Part shown: in pieces, positions 25,895 to 35,543 of the stretch
Position numbering within the stretch: position 1 is the first letter of the stretch
Layout of the letters: each line of letters starts with the position of its first letter
Assembly (NCBI RefSeq): GCF_900114265.1
Contig: NZ_FPKV01000002.1
Span: forward strand, 434,001 to 498,000
Source: Flaviramulus basaltis
Lineage (GTDB): Bacteria > Bacteroidota > Bacteroidia > Flavobacteriales > Flavobacteriaceae
DNA length: 64,000 nt
Direction of reading: 5' to 3'
The notes under the pieces: generated by a model
Databases searched by the model: none
What the model was told of the DNA's origin: nothing
What the model saw: the letters and a program-made list of their open reading frames with translations, nothing else
Made by a program: the position numbers and the translations under genes

Positions 25895-27667
25895 TTAAAT
25901 TTTAGCTTGATAAGTATATAAATCGTAATACCTGCCTTGTTTAGAGATTAACTCATCGTGTGTACCGCGCTCAACTATATTTCCAGCTTCAATAACTAAA
26001 ATTTGATCTGCTTTTCTAATCGTACTTAAACGGTGTGCAATAACTATAGTGGTTCTATCTTTAATAAGTTCTGCTAAACTTTTTTGAATTAAAGCTTCAC
26101 TTTCGGTATCTAAACTTGATGTGGCTTCATCTAAAATAATAATATTTGGATTTGCTAAAATAGCTCTTGCAATAGCTAAACGTTGACGTTGCCCTCCAGA
26201 AAGTTTCACACCTCTTTCTCCTATTAATGTTTCCAAACCATCATCAAATCTATCTGTAAATTCATTTACATAAGCAGCCTTAACAGCATTTTGTAACTCT
26301 GCTTCTGTGGCATTTGGTCTTGGGAACATAATATTTTGTTTAATTGTCCCTTCAAACAAAAATTCATCTTGTAAAACCACACCTAAATATTTACGATAAC
26401 TGCTTAATTTAACTTTTGATAAATCTTGATTATCAATAGTCACCTTACCAGATTTAGGTGTTAAAAAAGTAGCAGATAAACCGGCAATGGTAGATTTACC
26501 AGAACCAGAACTCCCTACTAATGCAGTTACAGAACCTGCAGCAGCTTTAAAGTTTATGTTATGCAACACTTCTTTTCCTTCTTCATAAGAAAACGAAACA
26601 TCTTCAAATTCAATATCTCCTTTAATATTGTTTAATTCAATATTTCTGTCTTCATTATCTTCTTCGGCAGTCATATTCATTAATTCTTCGGTTCTATCTA
26701 AACCTGCTAAAGCTTCCGTTAACTGACTTCCAATATTGCTCATTTGTACAATGGGTGCAATCATAAAACCTAGTATTAATGTGAAGAATAAAAAGTCTCC
26801 AGTAGTCATTTCTCCTAAAATCATATAATACCCACCAATACCCATAATACCGGTAGTTGCAACTCCAATTAAAAATGTTGAAGCACTAGTCATAAAAGCT
26901 GTGGCTGTTAAACTCTTTTTTACATTTTGATATAATTTATCAACCCCTTTTTCAAAAACAATATTTTCTTGTTCTTCAGCATTAAATGCTTTAATAACAC
27001 GAACACCAGCCAAGGTTTCTGTAAGTCTTCCTGTGACTTCTGCATTAATTTTTCCTCTTGTTCTAAAAATTGGACGAATGTATTTAAAAGCTTTTAATGC
27101 AATGTATCCAAATATTGAAAGCGGCACAAACACAAAAAGCGTCATCCATGGGTTGAGTTTTATTAAAATAATTAATGACACAATAGCTGTAAACGAACCA
27201 CCTACTAATTGTACTAAACCTGTACCGATAAGGTTTCTAACACCTTCAACGTCTGTCATAATTCTAGATACTAATGCCCCAGATTTAGAATTATCGAAAA
27301 AACTAATTGGTAAAGACAATACTTTTTTCTGTACTTGCGCTCGTAATTCGCTAATTAGGTATTGCGCTTGTACACTTAATATTTTTGTTAGTAAAAAAGA
27401 CGTTACTGCTTGCACTGTAATGGCTGCTATAACAATGCCTATTAAATAATACAATTGTGTGTAATCTTTATTTGGTACGACATCATCTAATAACACCTTA
27501 CTTTGCCATGGTAAAATTAAGCCAGACAAACTCCGTATTACTATTAAAATTAAGCCAATGAAAACTAGATTTCGCCTAGGCCAAATTATAGTTTTAAAGG
27601 CTTGAGCCATGGTTACTTTAGGTTTTGTTTTTGATTTATCTTTAGAGGATTCTTTTAGATGTTGCAT
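25895..27667 (-). CDS. ABC transporter, fused permease and ATPase (exporter type)
   Basis: This 590-residue half-transporter is expected to work as a homodimer in the inner membrane. Residues about 1-330 hold six membrane segments (type I exporter domain). Residues about 345-590 are the ATPase, with Walker A GSSGSGKST, Q-loop VLQDEFLF, signature LSGGQRQR, Walker B NIIILDEATS and the H-loop IVIAHRLS. It resembles MsbA/MDR-type lipid or drug exporters, but the substrate is not fixed by sequence. The DinB gene follows in the same operon, and the promoter element is at 27725. Confidence 0.92.
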   Translation of the reverse strand: MQHLKESSKDKSKTKPKVTMAQAFKTIIWPRRNLVFIGLILIVIRSLSGLILPWQSKVLLDDVVPNKDYTQLYYLIGIVIAAITVQAVTSFLLTKILSVQAQYLISELRAQVQKKVLSLPISFFDNSKSGALVSRIMTDVEGVRNLIGTGLVQLVGGSFTAIVSLIILIKLNPWMTLFVFVPLSIFGYIALKAFKYIRPIFRTRGKINAEVTGRLTETLAGVRVIKAFNAEEQENIVFEKGVDKLYQNVKKSLTATAFMTSASTFLIGVATTGIMGIGGYYMILGEMTTGDFLFFTLILGFMIAPIVQMSNIGSQLTEALAGLDRTEELMNMTAEEDNEDRNIELNNIKGDIEFEDVSFSYEEGKEVLHNINFKAAAGSVTALVGSSGSGKSTIAGLSATFLTPKSGKVTIDNQDLSKVKLSSYRKYLGVVLQDEFLFEGTIKQNIMFPRPNATEAELQNAVKAAYVNEFTDRFDDGLETLIGERGVKLSGGQRQRLAIARAILANPNIIILDEATSSLDTESEALIQKSLAELIKDRTTIVIAHRLSTIRKADQILVIEAGNIVERGTHDELISKQGRYYDLYTYQAKI

Positions 27668-27724
27668 ATATAATTTTAATAAAATAATTGGTAAAAATAA
27701 GTATTCTGAGCAGGATTAAAGACA

Positions 27725-27732
27725 CAAACATA
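27725..27732 (-). promoter_or_regulatory. Bacteroidota -7 element for the ABC exporter operon
   Basis: The minus strand reads TATGTTTG, an exact TAnnTTTG match, 57 bases before the ATG and just downstream of the terminator at 27738-27766. Confidence 0.5.
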
Positions 27733-27737
27733 AAATT

Positions 27738-27766
27738 AAAAGACCACTCAATATGAGTGGTCTTTT
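27738..27766 (-). terminator. Rho-independent terminator after the small basic ORF
   Basis: A 13-bp perfect stem (AAAAGACCACTCA with TGAGTGGTCTTTT) and a 3-base loop. It separates the small ORF at 27792-27896 from the ABC exporter operon. Confidence 0.85.
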
Positions 27767-27791
27767 AAACTTATAAAAACATACAAATTAG

Positions 27792-27896
27792 TTATGTTCT
27801 TTTTGCTTTTTTAGCAAGTTTAGCAGCTTTCTTTTCTTTAGGTGTTAAAACTGCTTCTTTTTTTACATTCTTTTTTGCATCTTGTGATTTTGCCAT
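27792..27896 (-). CDS. Small lysine-rich protein (34 aa)
   Basis: This ORF was read directly from the bases: ATG at 27896 and TAA at 27792. The product begins MAKSQDAKKN and is extremely basic and alanine/lysine rich (KEKKAAKLAKKAK near the end), with one conserved-looking LTPKEKK segment. A strong terminator 26 bases after its stop supports real transcription. It may be a nucleic-acid- or ribosome-associated small protein, but that is a guess from composition. Confidence 0.6.
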   Translation of the reverse strand: MAKSQDAKKNVKKEAVLTPKEKKAAKLAKKAKRT

Positions 27897-28035
27897 GATT
27901 GTTTTTTTTATAAATGTAATTAATTATTTCTAACAAAATCTAATGAATTAATGTCCAAAATAAATTGTTTTATAATTAAGCTTTACACTGTTATTCATTA
28001 AATTTACTACTTAATTTTTTAATAAATCAACCTAA

Positions 28036-28650
28036 ATGAAAATAATTGGTATTGGCAAAAACTATGTAAGCGATAAAGCAGAAATTAATACTATTAAAAC
28101 TGGAGATCAATTAATTTTTTTAAAAGCAGAAAGCACTTTAGTAACTAATAATGAAGACATTATTTTTCCATCTATAACTAATGAGCTTGCTTACGAGGTA
28201 GAGTTAGTAACTAAAATTGGTAAAAAGGGAAAAGACATTACCTTAGAAAATGCAGCTTCATATATTTCTGAAATTGCCGTTGGAATTGATTACACAGCTA
28301 AAGATGTACTTGCCGCTAGTAGAGAAAATAAAGGTCCTTGGGCATTAGCAAAAGGTTTTGATGGCGCTTCTCCTATTTCTGGTTTCAAGCTAGCTTCTAA
28401 TTTTTCTGATTTAAACAATATTAATTTTCATTTATTAATTAATGGCACTAAAAAACAAATTGGAAACACAAATTTTATGATTTATACTTTTAGTGAAATA
28501 ATCGCTTTTGTATCAAAATATATGACTTTGGAAGTTGGTGATTTAATTTTTACTGGAACTCCTGCTTTAGGTGCTGGTCTAAATTTAAAAGGAGACCATA
28601 TTCAAGCTTTTATTGAAGATGAATTAATGCTAGATTTTAAAATTATTTAA
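28036..28650 (+). CDS. Fumarylacetoacetate hydrolase family protein
   Basis: This 204-residue cytoplasmic protein has the FAH fold: IGIGKNYVSD at the N terminus, metal-ligand acids in ELAYEVELVTKIGKKGKDI, VGIDYTAKDV, KGFDGASPIS and the closing GDLIFTGTPALGAG. Family members hydrolyse or decarboxylate beta-diketo acids such as oxaloacetate or acylpyruvates. It is shorter than the human FAHD1 type by little, so it looks complete. Its stop codon overlaps the DUF294 gene start by one base, so they are translationally coupled. Confidence 0.87.
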   Translation: MKIIGIGKNYVSDKAEINTIKTGDQLIFLKAESTLVTNNEDIIFPSITNELAYEVELVTKIGKKGKDITLENAASYISEIAVGIDYTAKDVLAASRENKGPWALAKGFDGASPISGFKLASNFSDLNNINFHLLINGTKKQIGNTNFMIYTFSEIIAFVSKYMTLEVGDLIFTGTPALGAGLNLKGDHIQAFIEDELMLDFKII

Positions 28651-30566
28651 TGAAAAACTCCATTGCAGAACGTGTGTGTGATTTCCTAAAAGCCTATCCA
28701 CCATTCGACTTATTAAAATATGACAAACTTCTTGAAATTGCAGAAGAAGTTGTTATAATATATTTAGAAAAAGCTGATGTTTTATTTAAAGAAGGTGATT
28801 CTTTTAATGAACATTTTTATATGGTTAGAAATGGTTCTGTTAGTTTAACTCATACTCATAATGACACCCAAGAAATTGTTTCAATGAGTGATGCTGGAGA
28901 TATATTTGGAGTAAGACCACTTATAGCTCAAGAAAACTACAAACTTACTGCCACAGCTCATGAAGAATCTATTGTATATGCCATACCAATAAAAGGTTTT
29001 CAATTAGCTGTAGAAAATAATTCTAAAGTTTATAAATACTTAGTTACTGCTTTTGCTACCAATGCTTACGATCCATATACCACAAAAGAGAACAACGAAA
29101 TTTTTGTTGACTACCTTCCAAATAACTCACATGATATAGTCAATTTTCAAACCGCAAATTACACTAAAAACCCAGTGACTTGTAGTGAGAAAACATCGTT
29201 GCGTGATGCTGCTATAAAAATGAGTGTTCTTAAAATTGGATGTATTATTGTTATAGACCAAGAAAAAAAACCTGTAGGGATTATTACAAATAGTGATATT
29301 AAAAACAAAATAGCAACAGGAAAATATCCTATAGAAACTGCTGTAACTAACATTATGAGTTCGCCTGTTATTACAAATAAAAAAGACTTAACAGTTGCAG
29401 ATGGACAGTTGCAAATGATAAAACATAATATTGGGCATTTATGTATTACAAAAGATGGCACAATAAATTCAAAACTTATTGGCGTATTATCACACCACGA
29501 TGTTTTGGTGACTTTAGGTAATAATCCATCGGTAATATTAAAAGAAATAAATCGTGCTACCCGAACAAAAAAATTACGAACAGCCCGCCTAAAAGCAAAT
29601 ACACTGCTAAAAAATTATTTAGAACAAAACATTCCGCTTTCACACATTATAAAAATAATTTCTCAAATTAATGATGCTGTTACCTTTCAAGCAATAGAAA
29701 TTGCTTTACTAAAAATGCCTACGCCTCCACCTGTTAAATTTTCATGGTTGGCCTTAGGCAGTCAAGGTAGAAAAGAGCAATTACTTTATACAGACCAAGA
29801 TAATGCGCTTGTTTTTGAGGATGTTCCTAAAGAAAAATATCAAGAAACTCAAGCCTACTTTATAGAATTGGCTAAATATGTTACCAAGTCTTTAAATAAA
29901 ATAGGTTTTGAATATTGTGAAGCCGATATGATGGCAAGTAACCCAGAATGGTGTAAATCTCTTACCGAATGGAAAAATCAATTTAAAAATTGGATTTTAA
30001 AACCAGATGAAAAAGCCATATTACTTTCTTCCATATTTTTTGATTATTCTAGAATTTATGGTGATGAAGAATTAGTTGATGAGTTATCTAATACTATATA
30101 TAAAACATTAGAAGAAACATCATTATTTTTTAAATTCTTGGGTCGTGATGCTATTAAAAGTCCGTCGCCATTAGGCTTTTTTAAACAGTTTTTAGTTGAA
30201 GAAAATGGAGACCAAAAAGACCTTTTCAATATTAAAAGTAGAGGATTAATGCCCTTAATCGACTCAGCACGTTTGCTTATATTAAGTAAGCAAATTAAAG
30301 GCGTAAACAACACTTACGAACGTTTCGAAAAGCTGGCAGAATTAGAACCCAATAATAAAGAGCTTTACAATTCATGTTCTTATGCATTTAAGGCGCTTTC
30401 AAAATTTAAAACAAAACAAGGTTTACTTCATAACAATTCTGGGAAATTTATAGAATTAGAAACTTTAACTAAAGAAGAAAAATTAAAACTAAAGCGTTGT
30501 TTTAAGCCTATTCATGAAATTCAAGAAACACTAAAATTTCGGTTCGATTTAAAAAACTTTATATAA
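28650..30566 (+). CDS. cNMP-binding/CBS-pair/DUF294 putative nucleotidyltransferase
   Basis: The 638-residue protein has four parts. Residues about 10-140 are a cyclic-nucleotide-binding-like domain (DVLFKEGDSFNEHFYMVRNGSV). About 155-290 are two CBS domains (LRDAAIKMSVLKIGCIIV, NIMSSPVITN). About 310-470 are the DUF294 nucleotidyltransferase domain with GSQGRKEQLLYTDQDNALVF, the GlnD-like GS..DxD motif. The rest is the DUF294 C-terminal helical domain. It probably senses adenine nucleotides and modifies or regulates a partner protein. The operon also contains the FAH and DnaQ-like genes. In other bacteria this protein type is found beside DUF4212/solute-symporter and acs genes, which here lie within 8 kb. 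Confidence 0.87.
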   Translation: MKNSIAERVCDFLKAYPPFDLLKYDKLLEIAEEVVIIYLEKADVLFKEGDSFNEHFYMVRNGSVSLTHTHNDTQEIVSMSDAGDIFGVRPLIAQENYKLTATAHEESIVYAIPIKGFQLAVENNSKVYKYLVTAFATNAYDPYTTKENNEIFVDYLPNNSHDIVNFQTANYTKNPVTCSEKTSLRDAAIKMSVLKIGCIIVIDQEKKPVGIITNSDIKNKIATGKYPIETAVTNIMSSPVITNKKDLTVADGQLQMIKHNIGHLCITKDGTINSKLIGVLSHHDVLVTLGNNPSVILKEINRATRTKKLRTARLKANTLLKNYLEQNIPLSHIIKIISQINDAVTFQAIEIALLKMPTPPPVKFSWLALGSQGRKEQLLYTDQDNALVFEDVPKEKYQETQAYFIELAKYVTKSLNKIGFEYCEADMMASNPEWCKSLTEWKNQFKNWILKPDEKAILLSSIFFDYSRIYGDEELVDELSNTIYKTLEETSLFFKFLGRDAIKSPSPLGFFKQFLVEENGDQKDLFNIKSRGLMPLIDSARLLILSKQIKGVNNTYERFEKLAELEPNNKELYNSCSYAFKALSKFKTKQGLLHNNSGKFIELETLTKEEKLKLKRCFKPIHEIQETLKFRFDLKNFI

Positions 30567-30568
30567 AA

Positions 30569-31237
30569 ATGGCTTTTAAATGGTTTCATAAAGAGAAAAC
30601 AAAAGACTATCCAGATTTTTGGTTAGCGTATCTCGATGCTTTTAACACAAAGAAAAAAGAAAGTGTAGAAAGCACAAGATTTGTAGCTTTTGATACTGAA
30701 ACTACAGGTTTTGACAGAAAAAAAGATAGAGTTTTATCTATTGGTGCAGTGGCGTTTGTTGGAAAATCTATTGAAGTAAATAAAAGTTTTGAAATCTATG
30801 TAGAACAAGATATTTTCAAAGGAGAAACCGTAAAAATACATGGTTTAATGAAAAAAGGTTCTGAAGAAAAAATCACAGAATTAGAAGCTATAAAAGCCTT
30901 TTTACTTTATATAAAAGATGCTATTTTAGTAGCACACCATGCTAGTTTTGATAGAAACATGGTAAATGAAATGCTGTTAAGACATGGTTTAGATAAATTA
31001 AAAAATGAATTTATTGATACTGGAGTTTTGTTTAATAAATCTAAACATGTTATTTATAAAGAAAGCTTACAAGAACATTACTCACTTGACGATTTATGTA
31101 AAGAACTAAACGTACCTAAAATAGATAGGCACACAGCTAGCGGAGATGCGCTAATTACTGCCTTTGTATTTTTGAAAATATTATCGCGTTTAGATAAACG
31201 AAAACACTTAGAATGGGGTTATTTGTTGAGTAGGTAA
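30569..31237 (+). CDS. DnaQ-like DEDDh 3'-5' exonuclease
   Basis: The protein has 222 residues. It shows the exonuclease motifs ExoI FVAFDTETTGFD, ExoII near HHASFDRNMVNEM and ExoIII RHTASGDALITA (DEDDh type). It resembles stand-alone proofreading-type exonucleases but lacks a polymerase-binding signature. It begins 2 bases after the DUF294 gene, so it is co-transcribed. Pairing of DUF294 and DnaQ-like genes near acetate-uptake genes recurs in other bacteria from memory, so its role may be tied to that module rather than to replication. Confidence 0.85.
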   Translation: MAFKWFHKEKTKDYPDFWLAYLDAFNTKKKESVESTRFVAFDTETTGFDRKKDRVLSIGAVAFVGKSIEVNKSFEIYVEQDIFKGETVKIHGLMKKGSEEKITELEAIKAFLLYIKDAILVAHHASFDRNMVNEMLLRHGLDKLKNEFIDTGVLFNKSKHVIYKESLQEHYSLDDLCKELNVPKIDRHTASGDALITAFVFLKILSRLDKRKHLEWGYLLSR

Positions 31238-31424
31238 AAGTTTATCCAACACTTTTTGTCATCTCGAAATTAGGCAAGATTGAGACATCGTATTGCTATG
31301 TTTCAAATTATGTGATTTCCCCTAAAGGCGAAATAACTAGTATTTGAAAATTATAACATTACATCACAAATAAAAAAAAATCATAATATACTCAAAATCA
31401 AAAAAATAAACAGTTATAAACAAA
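31238..31424. other. Intergenic region with a degenerate repeat-like sequence
   Basis: No ORF or RNA gene is seen. Around 31259 the run GTCATCTCGAA followed by GATTGAGACATC resembles the dispersed 'TGTCATCTCGA...GAGA.ATC' intergenic repeats of Flavobacteriia. Around 31325 there is the GAAATAACTAGTATTT stretch that also occurs near 2774. Both look degenerate. Confidence 0.35.
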
Positions 31425-31427
31425 AAA

Positions 31428-31451
31428 AACGCAATCAAAATGATTGCGTTT
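31428..31451 (-). terminator. Rho-independent terminator after acs
   Basis: The stem AAACGCAATCA/TGATTGCGTTT has a 2-3 base loop. On the minus strand it is followed by eight T. It lies 53 bases past the acs stop. Confidence 0.85.
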
Positions 31452-31503
31452 AACATTAAGTAGTGAATACTTTATAATTTCGTTGCTGTTATTAAAATCA
31501 AGT

Positions 31504-33411
31504 TCACAAAGCATTATCCATAATATCCTGCACCACTTCTGGGTTTAAAAGTGTACTCGTATCACCTAAATTACTAGTTTCTTTACAAGCAATTTTGCGC
31601 AAAATACGACGCATGATTTTTCCTGAACGTGTTTTTGGTAAGCCACTTGTAAATTGAATTTTGTCCAACTTAGCAATAGGTCCTATTTGTTCTGTAATAA
31701 GTTGATTTATCTCTTTACGTAAGTTATTATGATCTCTAGTTTCTCCTACGTCTTTTAAAATCACATAACCGTACAATGCATTTCCTTTAATATCATGTGG
31801 AAAACCTACTATGGCAGATTCTGCAACAGCTGGATGCTCGTTAATAGCATCTTCAATTGGTGCAGTACCAAGATTATGTCCTGAAACAATAATAACATCA
31901 TCTACACGTCCCGTAATTCTGTAATATCCAACTTCGTCGCGTAACGCACCATCACCTGTGAAATATTTATCTTTAAAAGCTGAAAAATAAGTTTCTTTAT
32001 AACGTTGATGATTTCCCCAAATAGTTCGAGCCATACTTGGCCAAGGAAATTTAATACACAAACGCCCATCAACTTGATTCCCTTTAATTTCTTTTCCGTT
32101 TTCATCCATCAATGCAGGTTGAATACCAATAAAAGGTAATGTTGCATAGGTAGGTTTTGTTGGTGTTACAAAAGGAATAGGCGTAATCATTATACCACCG
32201 GTTTCGGTTTGCCACCAAGTATCTACAATTGGTGCTTTTTTCTTTCCAACGTTATCATCATACCAATGCCATGCTTCTTCATTAATTGGTTCTCCAACAG
32301 TACCAAGTACTTTTAGAGAAGATAAATCGTATTTTTCTAAATGACCAACACCTTCTTTTGCTAATGCACGAATAGCTGTTGGTGCAGTATAAAACTGGGT
32401 GACTTTATGCTTTTCTACAATCTCCCAAAAACGTCCAAAATCCGGATAACTTGGCACACCTTCAAACATCACTGAGGTTGCTCCGTTTGCTAACGGACCG
32501 TAAACAATATAACTATGTCCCGTGATCCAACCAATGTCTGCAGTACACCAATACACATCATTTTCTGTATATTGGAATACATTTTTAAAAGTATATGCGG
32601 TATAAACCATATAACCACCTGTGGTATGAACCATGCCTTTTGGTTTTCCAGTAGAACCTGATGTATATAGAATAAACAAAGGATCTTCTGCATCCATAAT
32701 TTCTGCTTTACAGTCGTCTGAAGCCGCATCTAAAAGTGGTTGTAACCATAGGTCGCGACCTTCTTTCATTGGGATATCTGAATGAATTCTTTTTGCCACT
32801 AAAACAGAATTTACTCCTGGACAATCTTCTAAAGCATCATCTACAATACCTTTTAAATCTATGGTTTTAGAACCTCTAAATGATCCATCACTTGCGATTA
32901 CCATTTTGCAATCGCTATCATTTATTCTTGTTGCTAATGCGGTTGATGAAAATCCTGCAAAAACTACAGAATGTATTGCCCCTATTCTTGCACAAGCTAG
33001 GACAGATATAGCTAATTCTGGAATCATTGGTAAATAAATACAAACTCGATCACCTTTTTGTATGCCTTTATCTTTTAAAACATTGGCAAACTTATTTACA
33101 CGTTTGTGTAGTTGTTTATATGTAATATGTTCTGCTGGTTCCGAAGAATCGTTTGGTTCAAATAAAATAGCTGTTTTATCACCTCGGGTTGATAAATGTC
33201 TATCAATACAATTTTCGGTAATATTTAATTTAGCGCCCTCAAACCACTTAACTTCTGGCTTGTTAAAATCCCAGCTTAAAACATTATCCCATTTTTTTCG
33301 CCACATAAAATGCTCTTCTGCGACTTCTTCCCAAAAATTTTCTGGTTCTCTTATTGATTTTCTATAAACTTGGTAGTATTCTTCTAAGTGTTTTATGTGG
33401 TAATTACTCAT
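31504..33411 (-). CDS. acs: Acetyl-CoA synthetase (AMP-forming)
   Basis: This 635-residue enzyme makes acetyl-CoA from acetate, ATP and CoA through acetyl-AMP. It has the adenylate-forming motif YTSGSTGKPKGMVHTTGG, the acetyl-binding region VDTWWQTETGG and the C-terminal regulatory lysine motif PKTRSGKIMRRILR. The length is normal. It lies 36 bases downstream of DUF779 and probably belongs to the same transcript, with a terminator after it. Neighbouring aldehyde dehydrogenase and acetate-type symporter genes indicate a role in assimilating acetate made from acetaldehyde or imported. Confidence 0.95.
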   Translation of the reverse strand: MSNYHIKHLEEYYQVYRKSIREPENFWEEVAEEHFMWRKKWDNVLSWDFNKPEVKWFEGAKLNITENCIDRHLSTRGDKTAILFEPNDSSEPAEHITYKQLHKRVNKFANVLKDKGIQKGDRVCIYLPMIPELAISVLACARIGAIHSVVFAGFSSTALATRINDSDCKMVIASDGSFRGSKTIDLKGIVDDALEDCPGVNSVLVAKRIHSDIPMKEGRDLWLQPLLDAASDDCKAEIMDAEDPLFILYTSGSTGKPKGMVHTTGGYMVYTAYTFKNVFQYTENDVYWCTADIGWITGHSYIVYGPLANGATSVMFEGVPSYPDFGRFWEIVEKHKVTQFYTAPTAIRALAKEGVGHLEKYDLSSLKVLGTVGEPINEEAWHWYDDNVGKKKAPIVDTWWQTETGGIMITPIPFVTPTKPTYATLPFIGIQPALMDENGKEIKGNQVDGRLCIKFPWPSMARTIWGNHQRYKETYFSAFKDKYFTGDGALRDEVGYYRITGRVDDVIIVSGHNLGTAPIEDAINEHPAVAESAIVGFPHDIKGNALYGYVILKDVGETRDHNNLRKEINQLITEQIGPIAKLDKIQFTSGLPKTRSGKIMRRILRKIACKETSNLGDTSTLLNPEVVQDIMDNAL

Positions 33412-33447
33412 TTGTTGGGTTTAATAATAGGTAGCAATTTAGCAATT

Positions 33448-33804
33448 CTATTTTGTTTTAAAAAATGTAGCTTCTTCTTCTGTTAATAATCTTGAATGAA
33501 TTAAAAAACGGAGTCCTAATGGTATTTCTAATGAAAAACTTGCTCCTCTTCCTTTAGTTATATCTACTGTTAAATGGGTGTGTTTCCAATATTCAAATTG
33601 GTCTTGATTCATATAAAATGGAACGCCTTCAATTTTGCCTAAAAGGATATCGCTTGCATCTAAATACATATCGCCTTTTTCAAAAATCATGGGTGCAGAA
33701 CCATCACAACAACCTCCACTTTGATGAAAAATTAGATCGCCATGTTTTAATTGTAATTGTTTTACAATTTCTGCTGCTTCTTTTGTTATGGTCACTCTTT
33801 CCAT
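33448..33804 (-). CDS. DUF779 family protein
   Basis: The protein has 118 residues and the conserved cysteine motif SGGCCDGSAPM near residue 30, followed by WKHTHLTVDI and GRGASFSLEIPLGLRFL. DUF779 genes are typically found next to acetaldehyde dehydrogenases, and the protein is thought to assist the enzyme, though no function is proven. Here it sits between the aldehyde dehydrogenase and acs genes. A terminator-like hairpin lies just upstream, so expression of DUF779-acs may be set apart from the dehydrogenase. Confidence 0.88.
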   Translation of the reverse strand: MERVTITKEAAEIVKQLQLKHGDLIFHQSGGCCDGSAPMIFEKGDMYLDASDILLGKIEGVPFYMNQDQFEYWKHTHLTVDITKGRGASFSLEIPLGLRFLIHSRLLTEEEATFFKTK

Positions 33805-33821
33805 ACTTTAAATTTATAAAA

Positions 33822-33850
33822 AAGGCTGAACATATAATGTATTCAGCCTT
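33822..33850 (-). terminator. Terminator between aldehyde dehydrogenase and DUF779
   Basis: The stem AAGGCTGAA/TTCAGCCTT with further partial pairing inside is followed by a T run on the minus strand. It ends 18 bases before the DUF779 start, so it may act as a partial terminator in the operon. Confidence 0.75.
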
Positions 33851-33871
33851 AATAATTACTATTAATTAATT

Positions 33872-35371
33872 CTAAAAGAACCCTAATTTATTCTTATCGT
33901 AAGAGATTAGCATATTTTTAGTTTGACGGTAATGATTCATCATCATTAAATGATTTTCACGACCAAAACCAGATTTTTTATAACCTCCAAATGGTGCATG
34001 AGCTGGATAAGCATGATAACAATTTACCCAAACACGACCGGCTTTAATGGCTCTTGGTATTTGATATAATTGATGTGCATCACGAGTCCAAACACCAGCA
34101 CCTAAACCGTAAAGTGTATCATTAGCAATTTCTAAAGCTTCCGCTTCATCTTTAAATTTGGTAACACATGCTACAGGTCCAAAAATTTCCTCTTGAAATA
34201 CTCGCATTTTATTATGACCTTCTAAAAGTGTTGGCTTAATATAAAAGCCGTTTGCTAAATTGCCACTTAACTTATTGGCTTCACCTCCTGCTAAAACTTT
34301 AGCGCCTTCTTCTTTACCAATTTTAAAATACGATTGTATTTTTTCGTATTGATCGTTCGAAGCTTGCGCACCAACCATGGTATTTATATCATATGGATTA
34401 TCTTGAATAATCCCATTTGTTCGTGCTATTACACGCTCCATAAATTTGTCATAAATATCCTCCTGAACTAAAATTCTTGAAGGACATGTACAGACTTCAC
34501 CTTGGTTAAATGCAAATAAAACAGCACCTTCAATAGCTTTATCTAAAAAAGCATCATCATGATCCATCACACTATTAAAGAAAATATTTGGCGATTTACC
34601 ACCAAGTTCCATAGTGACAGGATTCAGGTTTTTTGACGCATATTGCATAATTAACTGTCCTGTTGTGGTTTCTCCTGTAAAAGCAACTTTATCTACTTTA
34701 GAGCTAGATGCTAAAGGTTTACCTGCTTCAGGTCCAAAACCATGAATTATATTTACAACTCCAGGAGGAAAAACATCTGCAATTTTTTCCATTAATAATG
34801 TCGCTGAAGATGGTGTTTGTTCTGCCGGTTTTAAAACCACACAATTTCCTGTAGCAAGAGCTGGTGGCATTTTCCATGATAACATTAATAATGGGAAATT
34901 CCATGGTATAATTTGGCCAACAACACCAAGTGGCTCTTTAATGTTCATAGACAAAGTCATTTCATCAAGCTCTGTTGCACTACCTTCTTCTGCTCGAATA
35001 CATGCTGCAAAATAACGCCAATGGTCTACACATAAAGGAATATCTGCATTAAGTGTTTCTCGTATTGGTTTCCCATTATCGCAAGTTTCTACTAATGCAA
35101 ATTCTTCTAAATTAGCTTCAATAATATCTGCTACTTTATTTAAAAGCTTTGCGCGTTCTGTAGCCGATGTATTTCCCCATGCTTCTTTTGCAGCATTTGC
35201 AGCATCAACAGCTAATTCTACATCTTCTTTTTGTGAACGTGGATACTTTGCAATTAAGCTATTATCTATTGGTGATGTATTTTCAAAATATTCACCTCCT
35301 ATGGGAGCAACAAATTTTCCATTAATAAAATTTGAATATTTTTCTTTAAATTTTGGTTTTGAATAACTCAT
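33872..35371 (-). CDS. Aldehyde dehydrogenase (acetaldehyde-type, NAD+)
   Basis: This 499-residue enzyme oxidises an aldehyde to its acid using NAD(P)+. The general-base glutamate is E255 in [11 protein letters not shown]. The catalytic cysteine is C294 in NQGEVCTC. The P-loop-like FTGETTTGQ lies at residues 231-239. It belongs to the group II acetaldehyde dehydrogenases associated with DUF779 (ExaC/AldA-like). No alcohol dehydrogenase lies nearby. It is divergent from the AraC regulator at 35544, across a 172-base region with a palindrome at 35511. Confidence 0.92.
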   Translation of the reverse strand: MSYSKPKFKEKYSNFINGKFVAPIGGEYFENTSPIDNSLIAKYPRSQKEDVELAVDAANAAKEAWGNTSATERAKLLNKVADIIEANLEEFALVETCDNGKPIRETLNADIPLCVDHWRYFAACIRAEEGSATELDEMTLSMNIKEPLGVVGQIIPWNFPLLMLSWKMPPALATGNCVVLKPAEQTPSSATLLMEKIADVFPPGVVNIIHGFGPEAGKPLASSSKVDKVAFTGETTTGQLIMQYASKNLNPVTMELGGKSPNIFFNSVMDHDDAFLDKAIEGAVLFAFNQGEVCTCPSRILVQEDIYDKFMERVIARTNGIIQDNPYDINTMVGAQASNDQYEKIQSYFKIGKEEGAKVLAGGEANKLSGNLANGFYIKPTLLEGHNKMRVFQEEIFGPVACVTKFKDEAEALEIANDTLYGLGAGVWTRDAHQLYQIPRAIKAGRVWVNCYHAYPAHAPFGGYKKSGFGRENHLMMMNHYRQTKNMLISYDKNKLGFF

Positions 35372-35510
35372 ACCTGCTTAAGTTTAATTGTTAATTAATT
35401 ATTTTTTTACTTAATAAATTACTTAAAATATAATTTTTATAAAGTTATTTTATCAAATCCTAATTAAGTTGAACATATTTACTATATTCTTGCACATATC
35501 TCTTATATAA

Positions 35511-35522
35511 GATTTTAAATAA
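35511..35522. promoter_or_regulatory. Perfect palindrome in the aldehyde dehydrogenase/AraC divergent region
   Basis: TCTTATATAAGA is a perfect 12-base palindrome 21 bases before the AraC start. It is a candidate protein-binding site, but such AT palindromes can occur by chance. Confidence 0.3.
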
Positions 35523-35543
35523 TATTTTTTTGTAATATTGATT

